Assembly (NCBI GenBank): GCA_026388865.1
Contig: JAPLIX010000348.1
Coordinates: 1 to 7,080, forward strand
DNA from: Pseudomonadota bacterium
Lineage (GTDB): Bacteria; Desulfobacterota; WTBG01; CAIYCZ01
Reading direction: 5' to 3'
Length of the DNA: 7,080 bases
The translations under genes and the position numbers were made by a program. The notes beneath the pieces were generated by a model, which saw nothing but the letters and a program-made list of their open reading frames with translations, made no database searches and was not told where the DNA came from. This document shows positions 1 to 6,012 of the stretch, one piece after another (the stretch's first letter is position 1; every line of letters starts with the position of its first letter).

Positions 1-861
1 TATCCTCCGGCCCATGCGCTTCAGAACCGGGTCGCTTATGTGCTGCAGGGGAAGATCGAGGTAGCTGCAGATTTTCTTTTCTGCAGCAAGCAGAGAAACA
101 AGCTCAGGGGTAATGTTTAGCGGATGGCAGTAGAGCAGGCGAATCCATTGTATGTCAGGGATTCGCGCCAGTTTTTTTAACAGCCCGGCGAGTCCCCCGG
201 CATAGGAACTGTTTAACCCATACTGGGTGGTGTCCTGGGCAATGAGATTGATTTCCTTTACGCCCATTGCCGCAAGGTTTTTAACTTCCGCGACAATTGA
301 GCGGGGCGTGCGGCTTACATACGGCCCGCGGATTTTGGGAATAGTGCAGTAGGTGCAGCGGTGAGAGCAGCCCTCGGCAATTTTTACATACGCGGTGTAG
401 CGGGGCGTTGCCAGAATGCGGGGCGTAGCAGGGTTTAAAAGATACGTTGCATGATCAGTAAAAACTTTTGCTTTATGCTGCCCGGTTTCCAGTTTTTTTA
501 TGTGGCGGGCAATGTGCTGAAATTCTCCAGTGCCGATAAAAAGATCAACTTCCGGCAGCTCCTGCACAAGGCTCTCTTTATATCTCTGGGGAAGGCAGCC
601 GCACACAACGAGATATTTGCAGGCGCCTCGCTTCTTCTCCTCGGCCAGCGATAGAATGGTTTCTATGGCCTCCCTGGTCGCCTCTTCAATAAAAGCGCAG
701 GTGTTTACTATAATAATGCCTGCAGCTTTTCTGTCCGGAGGCAGCGCATACCCGGCCTGTACCAGAACTCCCTGGATGACTTCGCTGTCAACCAGATTTT
801 TCGCACATCCCAGGCTCACCAGATAAACAGAGCGGCTCGCGAGAGCAGGATTTAATTCCAT
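1..861 (-). CDS. rimO: Ribosomal protein S12 methylthiotransferase RimO, C-terminus beyond the window
   Basis: RimO is a cytoplasmic radical SAM enzyme that adds a methylthio group to a conserved aspartate of ribosomal protein S12. The frame is open from ATG 861-859 to the window edge and gives 287 residues of the usual ~440. Visible are the N-terminal MTTase domain with its three cluster-binding cysteines (C19 in SLGCAKNLVDSE, C55 in NTCAFI, C89 in CGCLPQRY), then the radical SAM core with C165-x3-C169-x2-C172 in EGCSHRCTYC, then IAQDTTQYG (207-215) and LDLPLQH (268-274). SLGCAKNLVDSE and the IAQDTTQYG region favour RimO over its relative MiaB. The rest of the core and the C-terminal TRAM domain lie off the left edge. 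A good Shine-Dalgarno (AAGGTGA, about 865-871) precedes the ATG. The start overlaps the end of the upstream radical SAM gene by 10 nt, so translation is probably coupled. Confidence 0.96.
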   Translation of the reverse strand, partial: MELNPALASRSVYLVSLGCAKNLVDSEVIQGVLVQAGYALPPDRKAAGIIIVNTCAFIEEATREAIETILSLAEEKKRGACKYLVVCGCLPQRYKESLVQELPEVDLFIGTGEFQHIARHIKKLETGQHKAKVFTDHATYLLNPATPRILATPRYTAYVKIAEGCSHRCTYCTIPKIRGPYVSRTPRSIVAEVKNLAAMGVKEINLIAQDTTQYGLNSSYAGGLAGLLKKLARIPDIQWIRLLYCHPLNITPELVSLLAAEKKICSYLDLPLQHISDPVLKRMGRRI

Positions 862-1826
862 GACTCACCTTTTTCAAAGTCCGGCAGAAACTCTCCGTTT
901 ATCTCCTCATGCTCCTGCAGCCAGCCGTTCTCAAAACCCAGTGCTTCCAGGCATACCAGGGCGCGGTCATATTCCTCAGAAGAGGTTCTTTTACTCAATT
1001 CTTGATGCAGAGGAGCTTTATACGCGGGCAAATACTGGCACATAAGGCTCATATGAATATGAGAGCCAAGATGAGATTTAATTCTCTCCAGCACCTCTTG
1101 CGTGCCGGCTATATTTGCGGGAAGAACCAGGTGCCGGATTATGAGCCCTTTGCGGGCTGTTCCGTTTTCATCTGTAACCAGGGGGCCGACCTGGGCAAAC
1201 ATTTCCCGCAGAGCGGCCAGGTTAATTTGAGAGTAATCTTTTGCCTGCGAATATTTTTTAGCCAGGGCATCATTAGCATATTTTGCGTCAGGAAGATATA
1301 TATCAACGACTCCCGAGAGCAGCTTTAGAGTTTCAAGTGATTCATAGCCGTTTGAATTATAGACCAGGGGAAGGGATAACCCTTCAGCTGCCGCAAGGCA
1401 GAGGGCCTCTACGATGTGCGGCAGATAGTGCGTCGGGGGGACGAGGCTGATGTTGTGGCACCCGGCCTTCTGCAGAGAGAGCATCTTCTGCGCCAGCGCT
1501 TCAACGGTGAGCACTTCACCGAGACCTTCCTGGCTGATCTGATAATTCTGACAGAAGCAGCACTGGAGATGGCAGTGGCTGAAAAAAATGGTGCCCGCGC
1601 CCCGGGTGCCCGACAGAACCGGCTCTTCACCAAAATGAGCAAGTGCTTTAGCGACCTTCAATTCACCGGGGGCCTGACACCTTCCGCGCTGACCGCTGGT
1701 GCGGTCAGCGCCGCATTGCCAGGGGCAGAGCCGGCATGAGGAAAACATCTTCCATAACAGCTCAGCGCGCTCGCGCAGGATACCTGCGGCATAAAGTTGT
1801 TTATAGCCGGGTAATGTGGTATACAT
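852..1826 (-). CDS. PflX-like radical SAM protein (COG1313 type)
   Basis: This 324-aa protein is related to pyruvate formate-lyase activases but belongs to the poorly characterised PflX group; its substrate is unknown. An N-terminal cysteine set (C31, C34, C38, C50 in CRLCPWQCGADR...GRC) precedes the radical SAM motif C85-x3-C89-x2-C92 (CHLQCCFCQN), with an extra C90 beside it. LSGTRGAGTIFFS just before the motif and NYQISQEG just after are typical of the group, as is LPDAKYAND (about 178-186). The start at ATG 1826 is supported because YKQLYAAGILRER (8-20) resembles the family N-terminus and no other start keeps it. There is no Shine-Dalgarno: a perfect sigma-A promoter ends 6 nt before the ATG, so the mRNA is probably leaderless. 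The 3' end overlaps rimO by 10 nt. I am confident of the family and uncertain of the reaction. Confidence 0.93.
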   Translation of the reverse strand: MYTTLPGYKQLYAAGILRERAELLWKMFSSCRLCPWQCGADRTSGQRGRCQAPGELKVAKALAHFGEEPVLSGTRGAGTIFFSHCHLQCCFCQNYQISQEGLGEVLTVEALAQKMLSLQKAGCHNISLVPPTHYLPHIVEALCLAAAEGLSLPLVYNSNGYESLETLKLLSGVVDIYLPDAKYANDALAKKYSQAKDYSQINLAALREMFAQVGPLVTDENGTARKGLIIRHLVLPANIAGTQEVLERIKSHLGSHIHMSLMCQYLPAYKAPLHQELSKRTSSEEYDRALVCLEALGFENGWLQEHEEINGEFLPDFEKGESWN

Positions 1827-1832
1827 AGAAAA

Positions 1833-1861
1833 ATTATAGGTGGCGATGCACCCGATGTCAA
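1833..1861 (-). promoter_or_regulatory. Perfect-consensus sigma-70/sigma-A promoter of the pflX-like/rimO unit
   Basis: On the minus strand TTGACA (1861-1856) is followed by a 17-nt spacer and TATAAT (1838-1833), so both hexamers and the spacing match consensus exactly. Only six bases (TTTTCT) separate the -10 from the ATG at 1826. Transcription normally starts about 7 nt after the -10, which would place +1 on or next to the A of the start codon. Confidence 0.88.
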
Positions 1862-1865
1862 TTCT

Positions 1866-1899
1866 GAAAACGGGAAGCTTATTGCTCTAGAGCGTTTTC
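1866..1899. promoter_or_regulatory. Inverted repeat in the divergent promoter region, candidate operator
   Basis: GAAAACG (1866-1872) and CGTTTTC (1893-1899) form a perfect 7-bp inverted repeat separated by 20 nt. Overlapping its right half is a 10-bp palindrome, GCTCTAGAGC (1884-1893). The element starts 4 bp beyond the -35 of the leftward promoter and lies 57 bp before the etfB start, so a bound protein could affect either operon. I see no convincing -35/-10 pair for the etf operon here. The role as an operator is inference, and no regulator gene is in the window. Confidence 0.35.
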
Positions 1900-1955
1900 C
1901 TGCCAGCAGATCATGAGTAACTACACGCAGCTGAAGTCAAAAAAACTGTTTCACC

Positions 1956-2813
1956 ATGAACTATCAGATTATAGTATTAGTAAAGCAGGTGCCGGACACC
2001 AAAGCAATTTCTTCTAAGGCGATGAATCCGGACGGTACCCTCAATAGAAGCGCACTCCCGGCCATCTTTAATCCGGAAGATTTGCATGCCCTGGAAGCAG
2101 GATTACAGCTCAGGGAGCGCTACGGGGGAATAGTTACCGTCATCACCATGGGGCCTCCGTCAGCAGCAGAGGTGCTCAGAGAGTCTCTCTACCGGGGAGC
2201 AGACGAAGTAATTCTCTTAACCGACCGTCATTTTGCCGGCTCTGATACCCTTGCCACATCTTATATCCTAAGCCGGGCCATCAGCAAGACCGGGCACTAT
2301 GATATTATTTTATGCGGCCGTCAGGCCATAGATGGGAATACTGCACAGGTGGGTCCCCAGGTTGCGGAAAAGCTCGGGCTGCCGCAGATAACCTCTGTTG
2401 AAGAAATAGTACAAATTGACAGCGGAAAAATCTCGGCCTGGAAAGGGGTAGAACGGGGTAAGGAGCTTTTAGAAGTTCCCCTGCCGGCTGTTCTCACCGT
2501 CGTTGACACTGCCAGCAAACCCAGACCTCCGTCAGCAAAAAAAATCATGCGCTTTAAAAAAGCAAAAGCACCCGGCGAGGCAACGCCCGAAGAGGCGCAG
2601 GCATTAAAAGACCGGGGACTGCTTATTCGAGAATGGAATGCAGAGCAGATAGGCGCCGATCTTTCCCGGTGCGGGGTTCAAGGCTCACCAACGAAAGTAC
2701 AGAAGATTAAAAAAGTAGTACTAAAGGCAAAAGACATTAAACAGTATGCGGCAACAGATGAGAGCCTCGCGCAGTTGTTGCAGGAGCTGATACAGGAGCA
2801 TACGTTTGATTGA
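1956..2813 (+). CDS. etfB: Electron transfer flavoprotein beta subunit (EtfB)
   Basis: EtfB pairs with EtfA in the cytoplasm to carry electrons between acyl-CoA dehydrogenases and other redox partners. The 285-aa protein starts with the signature IIVLVKQVPDT (5-15). It continues with NPDGTLNRSALPAIFNPED (24-42), VTVITMGPP (60-68), LRESLYRGADEVILLTDR (74-91), CGRQAIDGNTAQVGPQ (120-135) and the recognition-loop region CGVQGSPTKV (239-248). The NPDGTLNR segment and GRQAIDG-TAQVGPQ are features I associate with ETFs of anaerobes, including flavin-bifurcating ones, rather than the mitochondrial type, so bifurcation is possible but not proven. The start is fixed by the family N-terminus and by an in-frame stop at 1932-1934 with no other ATG between. 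No Shine-Dalgarno is visible; the leader before the ATG contains a run of seven A. It is the first gene of the etfB-etfA-acyl-CoA dehydrogenase operon. Confidence 0.96.
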   Translation: MNYQIIVLVKQVPDTKAISSKAMNPDGTLNRSALPAIFNPEDLHALEAGLQLRERYGGIVTVITMGPPSAAEVLRESLYRGADEVILLTDRHFAGSDTLATSYILSRAISKTGHYDIILCGRQAIDGNTAQVGPQVAEKLGLPQITSVEEIVQIDSGKISAWKGVERGKELLEVPLPAVLTVVDTASKPRPPSAKKIMRFKKAKAPGEATPEEAQALKDRGLLIREWNAEQIGADLSRCGVQGSPTKVQKIKKVVLKAKDIKQYAATDESLAQLLQELIQEHTFD

Positions 2814-2821
2814 CTGGGGAA

Positions 2822-2867
2822 GCAGATAGCTGTTGGCGAGAAGGTTATAGAATCAGCGACTATCTGC
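2822..2867 (+). other. Intercistronic inverted repeat between etfB and etfA
   Basis: GCAGATAG (2822-2829) and CTATCTGC (2860-2867) are a perfect 8-bp inverted repeat that begins 8 nt after the etfB stop codon. CTG (2830-2832) and CAG (2854-2856) could extend the stem past a CGA bulge. No T-run follows, so it is not a typical terminator; processing, pausing or differential stability of the etf message are possible roles. The whole gap stays open in the frame shared by etfB and etfA. Confidence 0.45.
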
Positions 2868-2903
2868 GCAGATCAGCGTCCAAATAAAATTATTTTAAAA
2901 AGT

Positions 2904-3926
2904 ATGAAAACAGACGGCGAAGTCTGGGTATATATCCAGCGGCAGGGCCAAGAGATAGCCGAAGCATCACTGGAAATTTTCAGCAAGGGGAAAGACCTGG
3001 CCAAACAGTTGGCGGTCCCGGTTGCAGCGGTGGTTCTGGGAGATGAAGTGCAGCCGTTTGCAGAAACCATGTCCCGGTACGGAGCACACAAGGTCTATCT
3101 CCTGCAGGCCCCGCAGCTTGAACAGTATACCACACTCCCTCAGGCACGGGCTATTACCCGACTGGTTAAACAGTACCAGCCCGCTATTTTTCTGCTTGCT
3201 GCAACGCCCCAGGGCCGGGACCTTGCTCCGCGGCTTGCCTCAGCCCTTGGCGTCGGGCTCACGGCAGACTGCACTGACCTCAGGATCGGCACCTATGTTG
3301 ACCCCAAAACGAAACAGAAGCATGCCAACCTGCTGCTGCAGATCCGGCCGGCCTGGGGCGGGAACCTCATCGCAACTATTGTCAATCCGGAAACACGGCC
3401 GCAGATGGCAACTGTTCGCGAGGGCATTATGCGGCTTCCCGAACAGCAGAACAGCGGCACAGCTGAAATTATTACTATCCAGTCCGGCGTCAGCAGCGAA
3501 GACCTCACCCCCCGGATTATAGGCCAGCGGATAACTGAGCGGAGAGTTAATTTAAAACAGGCTAAAATAATAGTTTCCGGAGGAGCCGGCGTCGGGACCA
3601 AAGAGAAATTTCACCTCATTCACCAGCTGGCCCAGGTGCTGGGAGCGGAAGTTGGCGCAACCCGGGCCGCAATAGATGCCGGTTTCATAGACCACGACCA
3701 TCAGGTCGGGCAGACCGGAACCACGGTACGGCCAAAGCTCTATATTGCCTGCGGCATCTCTGGAACGATACAGCATTTGGCCGGCATGGAAGAATCCGGG
3801 AAAATACTGGCCATTAACACCGATGCCGAAGCCCCGATTTTCAGCGTTGCGCACTATGGCATAGTGGGTGACCTGCATGAAGTTATTCCGGCATTGATGC
3901 GACTATATAAGACCCAGCGACCGTAG
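2904..3926 (+). CDS. etfA: Electron transfer flavoprotein alpha subunit (EtfA)
   Basis: EtfA is the partner of EtfB, and its C-terminal domain binds the FAD that shuttles electrons. The 340-aa protein has an N-terminal domain (GEVWVYIQRQGQEIAEASLE, 5-24; PQGRDLAPRLASALG, 102-116; QIRPAWGGN, 146-154). Its C-terminal FAD-binding domain has VSGGAGVGTKEKF (224-236), GATRAAIDAGF (251-261), QVGQTG (267-272), LYIACGISGTIQHLAGM (279-295) and INTDAEAPIFSVAHYGIVGDL (304-324). There is no N-terminal ferredoxin-like extension of the kind seen in the caffeyl-CoA reductase subunit CarE. The usual SGGRG motif reads SGGAG, so the flavin-contacting Arg is Ala228. ATG 2904 fits the family N-terminus, but no Shine-Dalgarno precedes it (TATTTTAAAAAGT). 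The stop lies 6 nt before the acyl-CoA dehydrogenase start. Confidence 0.96.
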   Translation: MKTDGEVWVYIQRQGQEIAEASLEIFSKGKDLAKQLAVPVAAVVLGDEVQPFAETMSRYGAHKVYLLQAPQLEQYTTLPQARAITRLVKQYQPAIFLLAATPQGRDLAPRLASALGVGLTADCTDLRIGTYVDPKTKQKHANLLLQIRPAWGGNLIATIVNPETRPQMATVREGIMRLPEQQNSGTAEIITIQSGVSSEDLTPRIIGQRITERRVNLKQAKIIVSGGAGVGTKEKFHLIHQLAQVLGAEVGATRAAIDAGFIDHDHQVGQTGTTVRPKLYIACGISGTIQHLAGMEESGKILAINTDAEAPIFSVAHYGIVGDLHEVIPALMRLYKTQRP

Positions 3927-3932
3927 GGAGCC

Positions 3933-5663
3933 ATGAACTATTTTACTGACAATGAGGACCTGCAATTTATATTGGACTCCAGCGATCTTGCCGGGATAAT
4001 AGAGCTGCAGGAGCGCGGCTTTAGGGAAAAAGAGACGCATGATTATGCCCCTGCAGATATTGAGGATGCGCTTGACAGCTACAGAAAGATCCTGACCGTG
4101 GCGGGTGATCTTGCAGCCAATATTATCGGACCGCTTGGCGAGCGGATAGACCGAGAACCGAACAGTTTAGCGCAGGGCAAAGTCACCTATTCCCAGCCAA
4201 TTACAGACTGCCTGCGCTCACTCTCGCAGGCAGAGCTTATGGGCTGCATCATATCCCGGCAATACCAGGGACTGAATCTTCCAAGTTTCATCTTCACCAT
4301 GATGGTCGAGATCATATCGCGGGGAGATGCCAGCATCCAGAACATATTTGCCTTGCAGGGCATTGCCGCGATTATCGAAGCATTTGCCGATGAGGAGATC
4401 AAGGCCCGCTATCTCCCGCTTCTTGCTTCGGGCGCGGCCACCGGGGCTATGGCGCTTACTGAAGCAGAGGCAGGAAGCGACCTGCAGAACATTAAAACAA
4501 AAGCAGAGCAGGCAGCTGACGGCACGTGGAGGATCTCCGGCGTTAAGCGTTTTATAACCAACGGGAACGCAGACATTATTCTGGTTCTTGCCCGCTCTGA
4601 GCCGGGCACTACCGATGGCCTTGGATTAAGCCTTTTTCTGTGTGAAGGTGATGATACCGTAGTTGTACGCCGGCTTGAGGATAAGCTCGGCATTCACGGC
4701 TCCCCTACCTGTGAACTGCAATTCAGCGGCACCAGGGCAATGCTCATCGGTGAGCGGCAACGGGGTCTTGTTACCTATGTGCTGGCCCTTCTCAATGGTT
4801 CGCGGGTTGCTACTGCTGCCCAGGCAGTAGGCATTGCCCAGGCAGCATTTACTGCAGCTCGCAGCTTTGCCCACAGCAGAAAACAGTATGGACGAAGAAT
4901 CGAAACCCTGCCGCCGGTAGCAGAGATGCTGACCAGCATGAAGATTGCAATTGAAGCCTCCCGGGCGCTTACCTGTGAGACTGCCCGGATCCTTGACCTT
5001 TCGCAACTGACCGCACAGCGGCTTGCAGCAGAAGACATTGATAACAATACCAGGAAAGAGCTGCGCAAGGAGGCAAAACAGCTTGAAAGAAACGCCATGC
5101 TGCTCTCCTCTCTGGCCAAGTACTATACTTCTGAAATGAGCGTATGGGTGACCCGGGATGCACTGCAGGTTCTGGGCGGAAGCGGCTATATGAGAGATTA
5201 CCCGGTTGAGCGGTATTGCCGCGATGCCCGGATTACGACTATCTATGAGGGAACGTCGCAGCTGCAGGTTCAAAGCGCTTTCAGAGGCATACTCAGCGGC
5301 ACCATGGAAAAATACTATGAAGATTTGTGCGCTCACGGATTCCCGCAATCTTTGGGAAGCCAGGCAAAAAGGCTTGAGCGCTGGAGAAAAATTATTGCCC
5401 GTTCAGTTGAGCAGCTCAACAGCAAAAAAGATGCACAGCTGCTTGATCTGTATGCGCGCCCGGTTGTCGACATGGCAGTTGAAATTCTTGTTGGATACCT
5501 TTTATTGAAGCAGGCCAGGTTTTCTTCACGCAAAATGAAAATAGCAAAAATTTATATTAATAATAGCGGGCCCCGAATAGTTATGAAGGCAGCTTTTGTC
5601 AGGCAGGGCAGCAAGCACTGCATAAAAGACTATGAGCTTATTGTCGGAGCGGCAGTTATATAA
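3933..5663 (+). CDS. Long-form acyl-CoA dehydrogenase with C-terminal extension
   Basis: This FAD enzyme should interconvert an acyl-CoA and its trans-2-enoyl-CoA, passing electrons to or from the ETF encoded just upstream. At 576 aa it is much longer than the ~380-aa short/medium-chain enzymes. Core features: family signature 1 near MALTEAEAGSD (173-183), FITNG (207-211), the SRKQYG segment (315-320), signature 2 from Q412 to D431 (QVLGGSGYMRDYP), and IYEGTSQ (437-443), whose Glu439 is in the position of the catalytic base of the MCAD/SCAD type. About 30 residues between 352 and 385 are charged and look like an insertion, and roughly 120 residues follow the normal core end, as in FadE5/AidB-like long forms. 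An SD-like AGGGAG overlaps the etfA stop. The substrate cannot be read from the sequence: fatty, branched-chain or aromatic-derived acyl-CoAs are all possible. Confidence 0.93.
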   Translation: MNYFTDNEDLQFILDSSDLAGIIELQERGFREKETHDYAPADIEDALDSYRKILTVAGDLAANIIGPLGERIDREPNSLAQGKVTYSQPITDCLRSLSQAELMGCIISRQYQGLNLPSFIFTMMVEIISRGDASIQNIFALQGIAAIIEAFADEEIKARYLPLLASGAATGAMALTEAEAGSDLQNIKTKAEQAADGTWRISGVKRFITNGNADIILVLARSEPGTTDGLGLSLFLCEGDDTVVVRRLEDKLGIHGSPTCELQFSGTRAMLIGERQRGLVTYVLALLNGSRVATAAQAVGIAQAAFTAARSFAHSRKQYGRRIETLPPVAEMLTSMKIAIEASRALTCETARILDLSQLTAQRLAAEDIDNNTRKELRKEAKQLERNAMLLSSLAKYYTSEMSVWVTRDALQVLGGSGYMRDYPVERYCRDARITTIYEGTSQLQVQSAFRGILSGTMEKYYEDLCAHGFPQSLGSQAKRLERWRKIIARSVEQLNSKKDAQLLDLYARPVVDMAVEILVGYLLLKQARFSSRKMKIAKIYINNSGPRIVMKAAFVRQGSKHCIKDYELIVGAAVI

Positions 5664-5866
5664 TTTCTCTGATTAGCAAAGCAGCAGCTTCTTTAACAAA
5701 GCCGCCGTGCGCGAAACGTCGTTAAGGCAAGGCATAAATCGCAGGCGTGATATTGACAGAGCAGTTTTTTTAGCTAACAATTTAAAGGTAATCGCCCAGG
5801 CTCTCATGATCGTGTTGCCGGGCAGATAACAGCAGGCACCGGAGCATTTGAGAGCACCGGCAGCAG
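5664..5866. other. Non-coding stretch after the etf operon
   Basis: No supportable gene is present. A T-run at 5765-5771 is not preceded by a GC-rich stem, so I do not call a terminator. CTTTAAC (5691-5697) and GTTAAGG (5721-5727) can pair with one G-U but enclose a 23-nt loop. A perfect -35 hexamer TTGACA (5753-5758) is followed at 16 nt only by the poor -10 TAACAA (5775-5780). A direct repeat GCACCGG occurs at 5836-5842 and 5854-5860. If the weak promoter is real, the downstream small gene would have a leader of more than 200 nt containing the hairpins described next. Confidence 0.4.
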
Positions 5867-5919
5867 CTAAGTCCTACGATTCATAAATTCGGTGACGAAT
5901 TTACTCACTCAGGACTTAG
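5867..5919 (+). other. Two-stem hairpin with GNRA-type tetraloop, candidate structured leader RNA
   Basis: The outer stem pairs CTAAGTCCT (5867-5875) with AGGACTTAG (5911-5919), 9 bp, extendable by a G-U. An asymmetric internal loop of 8 and 7 nt (ACGATTCA / CTCACTC) separates it from an inner stem TAAATTCG (5884-5891) / CGAATTTA (5896-5903), 8 bp, closed by the loop GTGA, which in RNA is a GNRA tetraloop. Both stems are perfect. No T-run follows, so it is not a simple terminator. It lies about 95 nt before the 126-aa gene and could be part of its leader, a small RNA or a dispersed extragenic palindrome. I do not recognise it as a known riboswitch class. Confidence 0.6.
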
Positions 5920-5990
5920 TGCTGAGTCAGCATTGTAAAGCTTTTATTTAAACTACATACGTCACTTTATTTGCGAATCGAAGCACTAAG
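5915..5990 (+). repeat. Competing inverted repeat overlapping the hairpin's 3' arm
   Basis: CTTAGTGCT (5915-5923) is perfectly complementary to AGCACTAAG (5982-5990). The left arm shares CTTAG with the 3' arm of the preceding hairpin, so the two pairings exclude each other. The right arm ends 11 nt before the AAGGA ribosome-binding site of the 126-aa gene. CGATTC (5877-5882) and GAATCG (5975-5980) are a further perfect 6-bp complementary pair joining the hairpin's internal loop to the same downstream segment. This is the layout of a switching leader, but switching is inference. Confidence 0.45.
5920..5932. promoter_or_regulatory. 13-bp palindrome, possible operator
   Basis: TGCTGA-G-TCAGCA is a perfect palindrome around a central G. 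It sits directly upstream of a very weak promoter-like pair (TTGTAA 5933-5938, TACATA 5954-5959, 15-nt spacer). It could be a dimeric repressor site or simply another small hairpin within the structured leader. Confidence 0.3.
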
Positions 5991-6012
5991 CCTGTTGAGG
6001 TAAGGATACAGA

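Noticed and set aside
530..826. A 98-codon plus-strand frame, with another at 451-654
   Set aside because: Both are antisense to rimO, whose cysteine motifs are clear on the minus strand.
909..1739. Plus-strand frames of 139 and 107 codons (909-1328, 1416-1739)
   Set aside because: They are antisense to the PflX-like gene and have no family features.
2811..2867. Selenocysteine codon with SECIS at the etfB stop
   Set aside because: EtfB is already full length at this TGA, and the inverted repeat has an overly large loop for a bacterial SECIS; kept only as a low-interest read-through remark.
3022..3522. A 166-codon plus-strand frame inside etfA
   Set aside because: It is the +1 shadow of etfA, rich in Arg/Pro/Ser as expected from an out-of-frame reading.
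4626..5348. A 240-codon open frame on the minus strand
   Set aside because: It lies wholly antisense to the acyl-CoA dehydrogenase, whose signatures and catalytic Glu fix the coding strand; the product shows no recognisable domain.
5753..5771. T-run at 5765-5771 as a rho-independent terminator of the etf operon
   Set aside because: No GC-rich stem directly precedes the T-run.
5867..5919. Integron attC site
   Set aside because: The arms end in CTAAG/CTTAG rather than the required RYYYAAC/GTTRRRY, and there is no integrase or cassette array.
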